This document shows, in pieces, positions 50,780-59,330 of a stretch of 64,000 bases of DNA. The stretch spans positions 22,019 to 86,018 of the forward strand of contig JAUVXU010000007.1 of NCBI GenBank assembly GCA_030603445.1, written 5' to 3'. The position numbers and the translations under genes are program-made. Each line of letters starts with the position of its first letter. The stretch's first letter is position 1. Below the pieces are notes generated by a model. That model did no database searches, was not told the origin of the DNA, and worked only from the letters and a program-made list of their open reading frames with translations. The stretch is from Methanomicrobia archaeon (lineage in GTDB: Archaea > Methanobacteriota_B > Thermococci > Methanofastidiosales > NM3).

Positions 50780-51979
50780 ATGATACAACTTGCCCAAGCA
50801 AGTGCTTTTGATACAGATGGACCTGAGTTTGGGGCTACTTTTGATAATCAGAAGGTCTTTGCATTGGGTGAGGCAACAAAACACGACATATGCGTTTCTA
50901 CGTCATCTCCTCGCGTTGTATCGGGCACATCAAGAGTGGGTGATGTTACGGGCGGAGGCATTTGTCATGCATATGCCCATGATGGGCGGTGTGTTAGTCT
51001 GTTTAAAACATTATATACCAATAAGTGTTCACATCAATGCACATATTGTTCAAATGCAACGTGTTCTAATCGCCAGCAGACATATTCATATACGCCACAT
51101 GAACTTTGCCGTGTAATGCTTCACTTGTACAAGGGAAACTATGTTGAAGGGCTTTTCTTGAGCTCAGGCGTTGGAAAAGATGAAGATGTAACTATGGAGG
51201 AGATGATCGAGGCTATTCGGCTGCTAAGAGAGCATTATAATTTCGCAGGATACATTCATCTTAAGATCCTTCCAGGGACAGATAAGGACCTTATCAGCCG
51301 GGCAATGTCGTATGCTGATAGGGTAAGTATCAATATTGAGGTGCCTTTTTCTTCATATATGGATGAGATGAGCCCTACAAAAGATTTCAAAAGAGATATC
51401 ATAGCAAGACAACGCATGGTACAATCCTTAATGAAGCGTCAAGAACTTCCGGCAGGACAGACAACGCAGCTTGTCATAGGCGGGGCAGGTGAAAATGATG
51501 TGGAGATCTTTCGCACCATGATACGAGAATATGAAAAACTTGGCCTTAAAAGAGTATATTACTCCGCATTTACCCCTGTGGAAGGAACAGTGCTTGAAGA
51601 TACGCCTATTCAACCGTTGTGGCGTGAACATCGGCTTTATCAAGTAGATTGGTTATATAGGCTATATCACCTTAGATCGCATGAGATCTTTGAGGCATTC
51701 ACAGATGATGGATACTTGATGAATAGGGATCCAAAGGTTGTTATTGCACAAAAAATGCTCGGCGATCCATTAGATCCTACTACCGCATCCTATGAGGAGC
51801 TCTTGCGAGTGCCAGGTATTGGGCCTATAAGTGCTTCACGCATCGTTTCTGTAAGGAAGTCAACACATATTTCAACTCGCATGCAACTTCAAGCACTTGG
51901 CGTTGTTATAAAACGGGCATGTCCATACATTTCATTGGGTGGATGGCAGGATTCATTGCTTGATAGGTGGATGACATGA
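50780..51979 (+). CDS. radical SAM protein, DNA-modification/repair type (rSAM_link_UDG)
   Basis: 399 residues from ATG 50780 (the ORF-track start adds a hydrophobic extension with no ribosome site). The radical SAM motif is CSHQCTYCSN (CxxxCxxC). The C-terminus has a helix-hairpin-helix (LLRVPGIGPISASRIV) as in DNA-binding proteins. This is the pattern of the predicted DNA-repair radical SAM family often paired with a UDG-like protein. The next gene is its usual partner and overlaps by four bases. The substrate is not known, although DNA is likely. Confidence 0.88.
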   Translation: MIQLAQASAFDTDGPEFGATFDNQKVFALGEATKHDICVSTSSPRVVSGTSRVGDVTGGGICHAYAHDGRCVSLFKTLYTNKCSHQCTYCSNATCSNRQQTYSYTPHELCRVMLHLYKGNYVEGLFLSSGVGKDEDVTMEEMIEAIRLLREHYNFAGYIHLKILPGTDKDLISRAMSYADRVSINIEVPFSSYMDEMSPTKDFKRDIIARQRMVQSLMKRQELPAGQTTQLVIGGAGENDVEIFRTMIREYEKLGLKRVYYSAFTPVEGTVLEDTPIQPLWREHRLYQVDWLYRLYHLRSHEIFEAFTDDGYLMNRDPKVVIAQKMLGDPLDPTTASYEELLRVPGIGPISASRIVSVRKSTHISTRMQLQALGVVIKRACPYISLGGWQDSLLDRWMT

Positions 51980-52602
51980 AAACCCCGATTAACTATATGA
52001 AATACCTTAAGCGTCACAACAAATGTACCCGAGAAATTCTTGCAGTAGCAAACAAACGAAGCGCAAAGGAGATAGAACTTGCCACAGATCGTGCAGGTGT
52101 TCGGATACGTAGTATGGTGTCTGTGGTACGTATGGAGATTCATAAGTTAAGGGGATTTGTCCGTCTTACGCAATTAGGTGAGTGCGTGCTTTATGGATAT
52201 CTCAATCCACGACATGATATAGCTGATGTTGTAACGGAGGTCTTGGCATACCGTTATCCCCATCATATAATTATCTTAGGAAATACCTATCGTTCTTGGG
52301 CTGCGCTCTATACTGCCGAAGGCTTTTATAATACTTCAAACGGCCCTCTTGAATCAACACTTGATCATATTCGTTCTTTTATTAAAGAAGATGACAGTTG
52401 CGTTTCACAAAAGGATCTTTGGGATATATACTATAAAAGCCAATATAGATCAAAGAGAAGGAATCTATCTTATTTTCATAAGAACATGACGTATTCGTCC
52501 CTGCGCTCAACACGAAATGTTGTTGAGTCTAATACATGTGGGACGACTTTGGACATTTACATGACCCCTACTAAGGGCGCTATAGTGAAAAAGGACACAT
52601 AG
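51976..52602 (+). CDS. DUF4130-like partner of the radical SAM protein
   Basis: 208 residues from ATG 51976 (ATGA overlap with the upstream stop). The central region (VVRMEIHKLRGFVRLTQLGECVLYGYLNPRHDIADVVTEVLAYRYPHHIIILGN) matches DUF4130, the partner that in bacteria is fused to or next to a UDG-like domain. The C-terminal ~70 residues are basic (SKRRNLSYFHKNM). A shared DNA-repair or base-modification role is inferred. Confidence 0.8.
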   Translation: MKTPINYMKYLKRHNKCTREILAVANKRSAKEIELATDRAGVRIRSMVSVVRMEIHKLRGFVRLTQLGECVLYGYLNPRHDIADVVTEVLAYRYPHHIIILGNTYRSWAALYTAEGFYNTSNGPLESTLDHIRSFIKEDDSCVSQKDLWDIYYKSQYRSKRRNLSYFHKNMTYSSLRSTRNVVESNTCGTTLDIYMTPTKGAIVKKDT

Positions 52603-52744
52603 CCGAGATTTAGCCATTTAGTTCTTCGAACATTAAGATTGTTCCACTCCACTTGTCACAAAAATTTTCCATAATATATGTACTATCTTATTGATGCACA
52701 AACACACCCATAATATTTTTAAGCAGTGCATCTGTTAATAGGGT

Positions 52745-52817
52745 GGGCTCGTAGTCTAGTGGATAGGGCGCAAGGCTTCGGACCTTGATATCCCGGGTTC
52801 GAATCCCGGCGAGCCCG
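52745..52817 (+). tRNA. tRNA-Arg (TCG)
   Basis: Acceptor GGGCTCG/CGAGCCC, D arm TAGTCTAGTGGATAGGGC, anticodon stem CAAGG/CCTTG with loop CTTCGGA (TCG), and T arm CCCGGGTTCGAATCCCGG. No CCA is encoded. It is the second tRNA-Arg in the window. Confidence 0.95.
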
Positions 52818-52904
52818 CTATATATTTCTCAGTTTTTTATAATCAATATTTGTATCATTTTTTATAGGGGCCCAAAATATAGTGAGTGAAAAAGAAGGCA
52901 TAAT

Positions 52905-55334
52905 CTATTCTTCTTTTTCTAGTTTCTCGGCAATCTTTGCAACTGCCGCGACTTTGTCATCCTTGCGTAGTCGCATCATAGTAACACCTTGTGTATTTCT
53001 TCCAACTACAGATATGTTTTCAGTTGGGGTGCGTATCATAGTGCCGTCATTGCTAATTATCATTAGTTCGTCCCCATCTTTAACAGTACGCAGTGCAACT
53101 GCATGCCCGTTGCGCCCTTTGGTTTTTATGTTTATGACGCCTTTACCTCCCCGTCTTTGTAAAGGATAATCTTCTATTTTTGTTCGTTTCCCAAATCCAT
53201 TTTCAGTAATTGTGAACACATTGGCATCCGTTTCGGCTATATCCATTCCTATCACCTCATCCTTGGAGGAGAGACGTATACCTCGCACACCTCTTGCAGT
53301 TCGCCCCATCTCTCTTACGTTTTGTTCGTTGAACATTATTGTGTATCCCTTTTTCGTCCCAATGATAATGTTATTAGTGCCATTGGTCATGCGCACTTTC
53401 ATGAGTTCGTTGTTTTTATCCAAGGTCAATGCTATTATGCCCCCTTTACGAGGATGAGAATATGCCCTTAACGGTGTTTTTTTTACTATGCCTTTTTTCG
53501 TTGTGAAAAACAGGTAATTATCGTTAAACTCGTGTATGGGTATCAGGGCAGAAATGAGCTCTCCTGGTTCTGTGTTTAGAAGGTTTATTATCGCTTTTCC
53601 TTTGGATTGCCTTCCTCCAGGAGGTATCTGGTAAGCCTTCCTCCAGTACACCTTACCTTTGTTTGTGAAGAAAAGGATATAGTGGTGCGTGTTTGTGACA
53701 AATATATGCTCTATAAAGTCGTTGTCTTTAGTAGCCGACGCCATAATGCCTACGCCCCCTCTTCTTTGCATTTTGTATGTGTCGGCTGAAATTCGTTTGA
53801 TATAACCATCATGAGAGATTGTTATAACAACATCTTCAGATGGAATTAGATCTTCGTCCTCAAATTCAATACCTTCTAATACAATTTCAGTGCGCCGCTT
53901 GTCCCCATATTTGTCTTTAAGATATATAAGCTCCTCTTTTATTATGGCATAAATACGTTCGCCCTTTTCCAAAATATCTTTTAGATCTGTAATTCGTATT
54001 ACAAGTTCCTTGAGATCATTGCGTATTTTTTCTTGTTCTAGGCCGGTAAGGCGTGCAAGGCGCATATCTAATATTGCCTGTGCCTGTTCGTTACTAAGTG
54101 AGAATTTTTCTAGCAACGTTTTTTTCGCTACATCAGGATTTGGAGCTGTTTTTATTATCTTTATGACTTCTTCAATGTTATTTAGGGCAACTATCAATCC
54201 TTCAAGTATATGGGCACGTTTTTGTGCCTTTTTGAGCTCGTATTTTGTCCTGTTCCTAACCATGGTGCAACGGTGTTGAAGGAAGTATGTCATGATGTCT
54301 CTTAACGTTAGTATAACAGGCTTATTGTCTACCAAAGCCAGCATGTTTATGGAAAATGTTGTTTGCATAGTTGTGTGCTTGTAAAGCTGATTAAGTATGA
54401 CGTTAGGGTTAGCATCTCTTTTTAGGTCAATGACTATACGCATGCCCTTTCTATCTGACTCATCCCTGAGGTCACGTATGCCAACAATACGTTTAGTCTT
54501 TGCCAGTTCTGCTATATTCTCTATTAGCGTTGTCTTGTTAACCTCATATGGTATCTCGGTCACTATTATTCTAGTGGAAGATTCCTTTTCCACTATCTCG
54601 GCTTTAGCGCGCACTTTTATTAATCCTCTTCCAGTTTTGTATCCTGATAGGATCCCATGGCCGCCATAGATAGTTGCGCCTGTTGGAAAATCAGGTCCTT
54701 TTATTATACTGAAAAGTTCTTTGTCAGAGAGATCTGGGTTATCGATTATAGCTACAATACCATCTACTACTTCACAAAGATTGTGTGGCGGTATCTTGGT
54801 GGCCATTCCTACTGCTATTCCAGAAACGCCGTTTATGAGCAGAGTAGGGACTTTTGAGGGAAGCACAGTAGGTTCTTTGAGCGAGTTATCATAGTTTGGC
54901 AGGAAACTGACAGTATCCTTATCGATGTCCTGAACGATTTCTTCTGCTACTTTTGATAATCGTGCTTCGGTGTATCTCATCGCTGCGGCAGAGTCACCGT
55001 CTATGGAACCAAAGTTTCCTTGCCCATCAATTAGAAGATAACGCATCGAGAATTTTTGTGCCATACGTACCATTGCATCATACACGGCACTATCACCATG
55101 TGGATGGTACTTACCAAGCACGTCACCGACAACACGTGCAGATTTCTTGTGTGGTTTTGAGGAAGTTATGCCAGTTTCATACATTGAGTAGAGTATCCTG
55201 CGCTGTACAGGTTTTAATCCATCCCTAACATCTGGGAGCGCACGGCTTACAATAACGCTCATAGCATAGTTCATGTAGGATTCTTTCATTTCATCTTCGA
55301 TATCGATTGGTTTTATATTGCTCTCAGCTTCCAT
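52905..55334 (-). CDS. gyrA: DNA gyrase subunit A
   Basis: 809 residues with GGGGAG upstream. It has the winged-helix catalytic region [39 protein letters not shown], and [11 protein letters not shown] with catalytic Tyr121. A coiled-coil arm follows, then a six-blade C-terminal domain with the GyrA box QRRGGKG near residue 730. The GyrA box shows it is gyrase and not topoisomerase IV, so it introduces negative supercoils with GyrB. gyrB is not in the window, which is unusual because the two are often adjacent. Confidence 0.96.
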   Translation of the reverse strand: MEAESNIKPIDIEDEMKESYMNYAMSVIVSRALPDVRDGLKPVQRRILYSMYETGITSSKPHKKSARVVGDVLGKYHPHGDSAVYDAMVRMAQKFSMRYLLIDGQGNFGSIDGDSAAAMRYTEARLSKVAEEIVQDIDKDTVSFLPNYDNSLKEPTVLPSKVPTLLINGVSGIAVGMATKIPPHNLCEVVDGIVAIIDNPDLSDKELFSIIKGPDFPTGATIYGGHGILSGYKTGRGLIKVRAKAEIVEKESSTRIIVTEIPYEVNKTTLIENIAELAKTKRIVGIRDLRDESDRKGMRIVIDLKRDANPNVILNQLYKHTTMQTTFSINMLALVDNKPVILTLRDIMTYFLQHRCTMVRNRTKYELKKAQKRAHILEGLIVALNNIEEVIKIIKTAPNPDVAKKTLLEKFSLSNEQAQAILDMRLARLTGLEQEKIRNDLKELVIRITDLKDILEKGERIYAIIKEELIYLKDKYGDKRRTEIVLEGIEFEDEDLIPSEDVVITISHDGYIKRISADTYKMQRRGGVGIMASATKDNDFIEHIFVTNTHHYILFFTNKGKVYWRKAYQIPPGGRQSKGKAIINLLNTEPGELISALIPIHEFNDNYLFFTTKKGIVKKTPLRAYSHPRKGGIIALTLDKNNELMKVRMTNGTNNIIIGTKKGYTIMFNEQNVREMGRTARGVRGIRLSSKDEVIGMDIAETDANVFTITENGFGKRTKIEDYPLQRRGGKGVINIKTKGRNGHAVALRTVKDGDELMIISNDGTMIRTPTENISVVGRNTQGVTMMRLRKDDKVAAVAKIAEKLEKEE

Positions 55335-55597
55335 TTATACTCCCCTTTTACACACACAAATTTCTTTATATGAACACATTTTCATTCATGCTTTTAAATA
55401 TTCGCATCAAACGTCTGTGATATATTTAATCGAATATTTTGTGTTACTATTAGTGGCACAAATTCGTTATATTATACACCATATATATTGTGAAAACATT
55501 CCTATTTTACATACACTAATTTTTCCAGATGAAATTATATTTTGGAACTATAAAAGAGTTTAGAAAGCTTTTTTAGCTACATTTATCTAAATATTCT

Positions 55598-56098
55598 ATG
55601 AAAAAAGATGTGGGGAAACTTTATGACTCAACATCGCCGTGTTATGACACCAGATATAAGGATTTGCAATTTGCAAAATATAATCGTGCTTTGATGGTTT
55701 GTGGATCTGTTGAAGGCAAAATATTAGATGTCGGTTGTGGCACAGGACTGTTTGGTGAATATATTGATCAAAAAGTATGGGGCATAGACTCTTCTAAAGG
55801 AATGTTGCAACACTCCAAAGGGCGCATCTATCCAATCTTTGGTGATGCTAAATCGATGCCTTTTCTTAATAATAGCTTTGATTGGATATTTTCATTTACA
55901 GCGCTACAAAATATACATGATTACAAGCTTGCGCTAAATGAAATGCAAAGAGTGTTAAAATTATCAGGAAGATTGGTGATTACATATCTTGACAAAAGGG
56001 AGTTTGATCCCATAGGTAGATCGATACGCACAATATTTGAAGTTAAGGAATGTTTCTCTTTCAGTGAAGACATGTTCTTTTTTTGCACCATCAAATGA
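55598..56098 (+). CDS. class I SAM-dependent methyltransferase
   Basis: 166 residues. Motif I ILDVGCGTGLFGEYI, motif II GIDSSKGMLQHSK, then FGDAKSMPFLNNSFDWIFSF and LKLSGRLVITYLD are the usual Methyltransf_11 order. The protein is short at the C-terminus, ending shortly after the last core strand. The N-terminal YDSTSPCYDTRYKDLQFAKY is common in small-molecule and quinone-type methylases. The substrate is unknown. It is convergent with the phosphoesterase (8-bp overlap). Confidence 0.9.
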   Translation: MKKDVGKLYDSTSPCYDTRYKDLQFAKYNRALMVCGSVEGKILDVGCGTGLFGEYIDQKVWGIDSSKGMLQHSKGRIYPIFGDAKSMPFLNNSFDWIFSFTALQNIHDYKLALNEMQRVLKLSGRLVITYLDKREFDPIGRSIRTIFEVKECFSFSEDMFFFCTIK

Positions 56099-56783
56099 TG
56101 TTGCCCACATTACCCAGGAACGTTCCATCCAATAGATATGCATTGAGTGATAGTTTTTCAGGCGAATATTTCATAAAAAGTTGGCCAGGTATGTGAGTTT
56201 TTGGGTTGTTAAATGATATGCCTTTAATAAGAGTATTGAAAGCTGGCATAATAACTAGTTCTTCTCCATCTGGAAGCACACCTTTTATCCAGCATTTTTC
56301 CTTTGAACGTTTCCCTAATTCATCTGTTATCTCTACGGCGGGATGGGAATGTCCGATGACAATTGTTTTGAATGGAATATTTGGAATTTTTGTATGTCCA
56401 TGCATTAAAAGAATATCGCCAATTGACATATATTGATGTACCCTATTGTTAGTCAGGGTTTCTATATTACCGTCATGATTTCCTTTCACAATATCGCACG
56501 TTATTGAGAAGTTTAGGAATGAAGGTAAATCTCTTGATTCTATCATTGAAATTGTAGGTATATTATGTTTTATATCTCCAAGCAGGATTAATTTTCTTGC
56601 CTGGGTTTGCTGTATTAATCTTTCGATTTGCTCTTTTATCAAAGCAGTTTGATTGGGTAAATTGATGCCTTTTTTTAATAATTCGTATTCTATGCCAAGA
56701 TGTATATCAGCAATGACTAAAGTGCGCACTTTTGCATCAATAACAAGCGCTGCCTGATCTGGAACAGGGAGCATGTCATACAT
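56091..56783 (-). CDS. archaeal SbcD-related metallophosphoesterase
   Basis: 230 residues with calcineurin-like motifs: VIADIHLGIE, LLGDIKHN, IVKGNHDGNIE, LMHGHTKIP and GHSHPAVEI. All dinuclear-metal ligands are present. The size and order match the archaeal family distantly related to Mre11/SbcD, whose substrate is unknown. It is often found near DNA-repair helicases in other genomes, but here no such gene is adjacent. Confidence 0.9.
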   Translation of the reverse strand: MYDMLPVPDQAALVIDAKVRTLVIADIHLGIEYELLKKGINLPNQTALIKEQIERLIQQTQARKLILLGDIKHNIPTISMIESRDLPSFLNFSITCDIVKGNHDGNIETLTNNRVHQYMSIGDILLMHGHTKIPNIPFKTIVIGHSHPAVEITDELGKRSKEKCWIKGVLPDGEELVIMPAFNTLIKGISFNNPKTHIPGQLFMKYSPEKLSLNAYLLDGTFLGNVGNII

Positions 56784-56958
56784 AGAACGAAAATAGATGA
56801 AAACCTATATAGATTTTGTCTTTTTTGATTAGTATCCTTTTGTCATAATGAGGAATTATCACAAATATTTATAGAAATAATTTAAAAAAGGATAAAATGG
56901 AGTGGATACCAAAAAAAAAGAACACTGTTCCTTTTTTAGTAAATCCCCTAAAGGGGAT

Positions 56959-57681
56959 TTATATTATTATGGGGGAAATTTGATGTTTAAGAACTCTATT
57001 AAGTTTTAAATCATAAATATCTTTATCACTTGGATCTTTTTGTATTTTTACCTCACATTTAAATTCTGTCTTTATCTCATAATCATATAATCCCAAGTAT
57101 GTGGCTGTAACATACAGTATCAAAATTGGTATATCCCCCTGATTAGTATTTTCATGCCATAGTATCCTATCATAAAGCTTGTCTTCTTTTAAAAAATTAA
57201 AATCTATAGAATGAGGCACCGTTTCTTTAGTATGGGGTAAAAATGAGCATTTTTCACGCTGTTCTTTCATTCTCAAAGAATTGCCATCATATTTTATATA
57301 TGAATCAAATTTTAAATGAGAAGCTGGAGCATTGCCGTAATTATTTATTTTGAGATTTATTGAGAATTCTGGTGGATCAAGTTTAAAGGAGCCACTACTA
57401 TATTCTATACCAACATAAGGCATATACATATATCTAAGTTGATTTTGCATAATCTTCGTTTGTTCTTGTGCATATTCAGTCTGTTCTTGTGTAGATTTAT
57501 ATAAAAAGAAAGTAAAAGTTGCATATAGTAGCGTACCAGTGGCTAAAATTATAGTGCCAGTGCCTATTAAATCAAGCCCATAATGATTTGCAATTATTAA
57601 TATTACTGCTGAAATAATTGTATATGCAATGAAAAAATAAAATATATCTTTATAACTCATCCTTTTAGTGTCGGTTTTCAT
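56959..57681 (-). CDS. membrane-anchored hypothetical protein, 240 aa
   Basis: Two N-terminal TM helices (FFIAYTIISAVILIIANHY; LIGTGTIILATGTLLYATFTFFLY), a short coiled stretch, then a ~150-residue all-beta soluble domain (YVGIEYSSGSFKLDPPEFSINLKINNYG and later FKCEVKIQ). This layout is common in uncharacterised archaeal and bacterial membrane proteins of genomic islands. The family is not recognised. The start overlaps the stop of the upstream gene, so the two are an operon. Confidence 0.55.
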   Translation of the reverse strand: MKTDTKRMSYKDIFYFFIAYTIISAVILIIANHYGLDLIGTGTIILATGTLLYATFTFFLYKSTQEQTEYAQEQTKIMQNQLRYMYMPYVGIEYSSGSFKLDPPEFSINLKINNYGNAPASHLKFDSYIKYDGNSLRMKEQREKCSFLPHTKETVPHSIDFNFLKEDKLYDRILWHENTNQGDIPILILYVTATYLGLYDYEIKTEFKCEVKIQKDPSDKDIYDLKLNRVLKHQISPIII

Positions 57682-58502
57682 TTTTTATCATCATCAGTTT
57701 TTAGAAATTCTTCCCAAGTTAAATTATTAAAATTTTCTTCTGTTTTTAGTTTTTTCGTTGCTTCAAAACTATTGTAAATTTCAGGCATGTGTTTCTTAAC
57801 TATTGGTGAAATTGAATTTGCAAAACTATTCAGATCGTCTGTAGCACTCAAAAGATTATTCAACCAAATCCAAAACTCTTTAGATCCTTCTTCTTTGAAC
57901 ATTATTGTATATGCAAAAATTGGAGTTTTTTGAAAGTGTGGAACAAGGTAATGTATATATTCATCTGGAAAATCTTCTAAAAATCTTTCGTTTTCATCTA
58001 TAAATTTTATTGCCATAAATCGGGGATTATTTTCTAGAGGATATAGTTTTCTTCCAACTAATTGATATCCCTTTTTAAGATATTTATAACCATTTTTCAT
58101 CCAATCTGATACCCATTCTGCAATGCGTTCTGATGTTAGATATTTTTTGTATAGGGATGTATCCATTAATTCTACTCTATTGTCAGATTTTATTAATCTT
58201 CCAAAAATTATTTCAAAATTTGAATAGGTTTCATTTATCGAATATTGATATGGCCTATATGATTCATCTCGGTTTATTAGATTATGTTCAATAAGATTGT
58301 TAATATGTGAGTATACTAAATTTTTATTTATGTTGTAAGGATAAATAGTAAAACAATCGTCAATAATATCATTAGTATCTATTGTTTCAGCTTCATTGTA
58401 AATAAGATACTCAAGAATTCTATTTTCAGCTACTTCTTTTCCTAGTGTTTCACCTTGTCTTTTACGTGGTTTACGTGGTTTTGGTTTTTTGGGGCGTGCC
58501 AT
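57678..58502 (-). CDS. hypothetical winged-helix protein with basic N-terminus
   Basis: 274 residues from ATG 58502 (the ORF-track start adds six residues). A very basic start (ARPKKPKPRKPRKRQGE) is followed by a winged-helix-like region (NRILEYLIYNEAETIDTNDIIDDCF; NLVYSHINNLIEHNLINRD) and a helical C-terminus. It resembles a DNA-binding regulator. The family is not recognised. It is divergent from the HTH/PolB pair across a palindrome-rich region and may bind there. Strongly AT-rich, unlike the PolB block. Confidence 0.5.
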   Translation of the reverse strand: MARPKKPKPRKPRKRQGETLGKEVAENRILEYLIYNEAETIDTNDIIDDCFTIYPYNINKNLVYSHINNLIEHNLINRDESYRPYQYSINETYSNFEIIFGRLIKSDNRVELMDTSLYKKYLTSERIAEWVSDWMKNGYKYLKKGYQLVGRKLYPLENNPRFMAIKFIDENERFLEDFPDEYIHYLVPHFQKTPIFAYTIMFKEEGSKEFWIWLNNLLSATDDLNSFANSISPIVKKHMPEIYNSFEATKKLKTEENFNNLTWEEFLKTDDDKK

Positions 58503-58543
58503 CTTATTTTTGATGTACATCCAAATAATAATAACTTTACCCT

Positions 58544-58629
58544 ATGAACAAGCTGTTCATTAGGTAATGATTACTATAATCATTGGAAAATGAATCTATG
58601 GCATCATTTCTAAGTATAGATTGCCATAG
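58544..58629. promoter_or_regulatory. three palindromes in the divergent control region of the PolB block
   Basis: In 90 bp there are three perfect inverted repeats: ATGAACA-AGC-TGTTCAT (58544-58560), AATGATTA-CTA-TAATCATT (58566-58584) and CTATGGCA-n18-TGCCATAG (58596-58629). They fill the space between two genes whose products both look DNA-binding. Operators, a replication origin and element ends are all possible. Confidence 0.55.
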
Positions 58630-58640
58630 TAGTATTGAGC

Positions 58641-59330
58641 ATGTCATTTAAAGGCATATCACAAGAGGAGATGATTCGCCTCCTCTCTAAAAAGGAAAAA
58701 CGAATCAAGGAACTGGAGCGTAAAGTGGAATTTCTAAAGAGATTCCAAAAAAAAGACGTTCCAAAGGCTAAATTAACGACCTTGGTAAAACAAGGGAAGA
58801 CCAACAAGCAGTTATCAGGTATCTTCAAGGTCAGCAAGCGAACAATAGCACGAAGGATAAAAGAATACGATCTCAAGGGAATAAGAAAGCCTGGAAGGAA
58901 AACAATTATCCCAAAGAGAAAGAAGCCATCAGGAAAATGGATCTCAGTGGAACGCTACATTGACAAGCTCAGGGGAAAGTATCAGTTTGTAAATCTCCAG
59001 TACCCCCATACACGCTACATCAACGAGAAGACAAAGGTGTGTTCAGACACGAAGGCCAATCCACAGGGGAGCTACACCACAGCAGGAGTATACTACGTAG
59101 CCCAGAACTCTGGCGTGCATCTTATCTACAGGACACGGATACGCTATTCTGAGGAATCAGCCCCCTTTGACGAGATTCATGCTTGGATTAAGGGAAATGC
59201 TAGGGACATACTTGCAAACTCCTGGTTGGAGACGCCATTAACAGTCGTTAAGATCATAGGCTACACCTTCATCAATCCACAGGACAAGCCTGAGCAGATC
59301 ACGTTTGAACGGGGTGTTGTCAATGGATAA
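58641..59330 (+). CDS. HTH protein coupled to PolB; terminal-protein or regulator candidate
   Basis: 229 residues from ATG 58641 (the ORF-track start is TTG 58635). An N-terminal coiled coil (KKEKRIKELERKVEFLKRF), a resolvase-like HTH (AKLTTLVKQGKTNKQLSGIFKVSKRTIARRIKEYDL), a basic linker (RKPGRKTIIPKRKKPSGK), and a ~130-residue C-terminal domain not recognised and rich in Tyr and Thr. The stop overlaps the polB start by eight bases. In protein-primed replicons the gene next to polB often encodes the terminal protein, so this is a candidate. A transcription regulator is the alternative. Confidence 0.6.
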   Translation: MSFKGISQEEMIRLLSKKEKRIKELERKVEFLKRFQKKDVPKAKLTTLVKQGKTNKQLSGIFKVSKRTIARRIKEYDLKGIRKPGRKTIIPKRKKPSGKWISVERYIDKLRGKYQFVNLQYPHTRYINEKTKVCSDTKANPQGSYTTAGVYYVAQNSGVHLIYRTRIRYSEESAPFDEIHAWIKGNARDILANSWLETPLTVVKIIGYTFINPQDKPEQITFERGVVNG

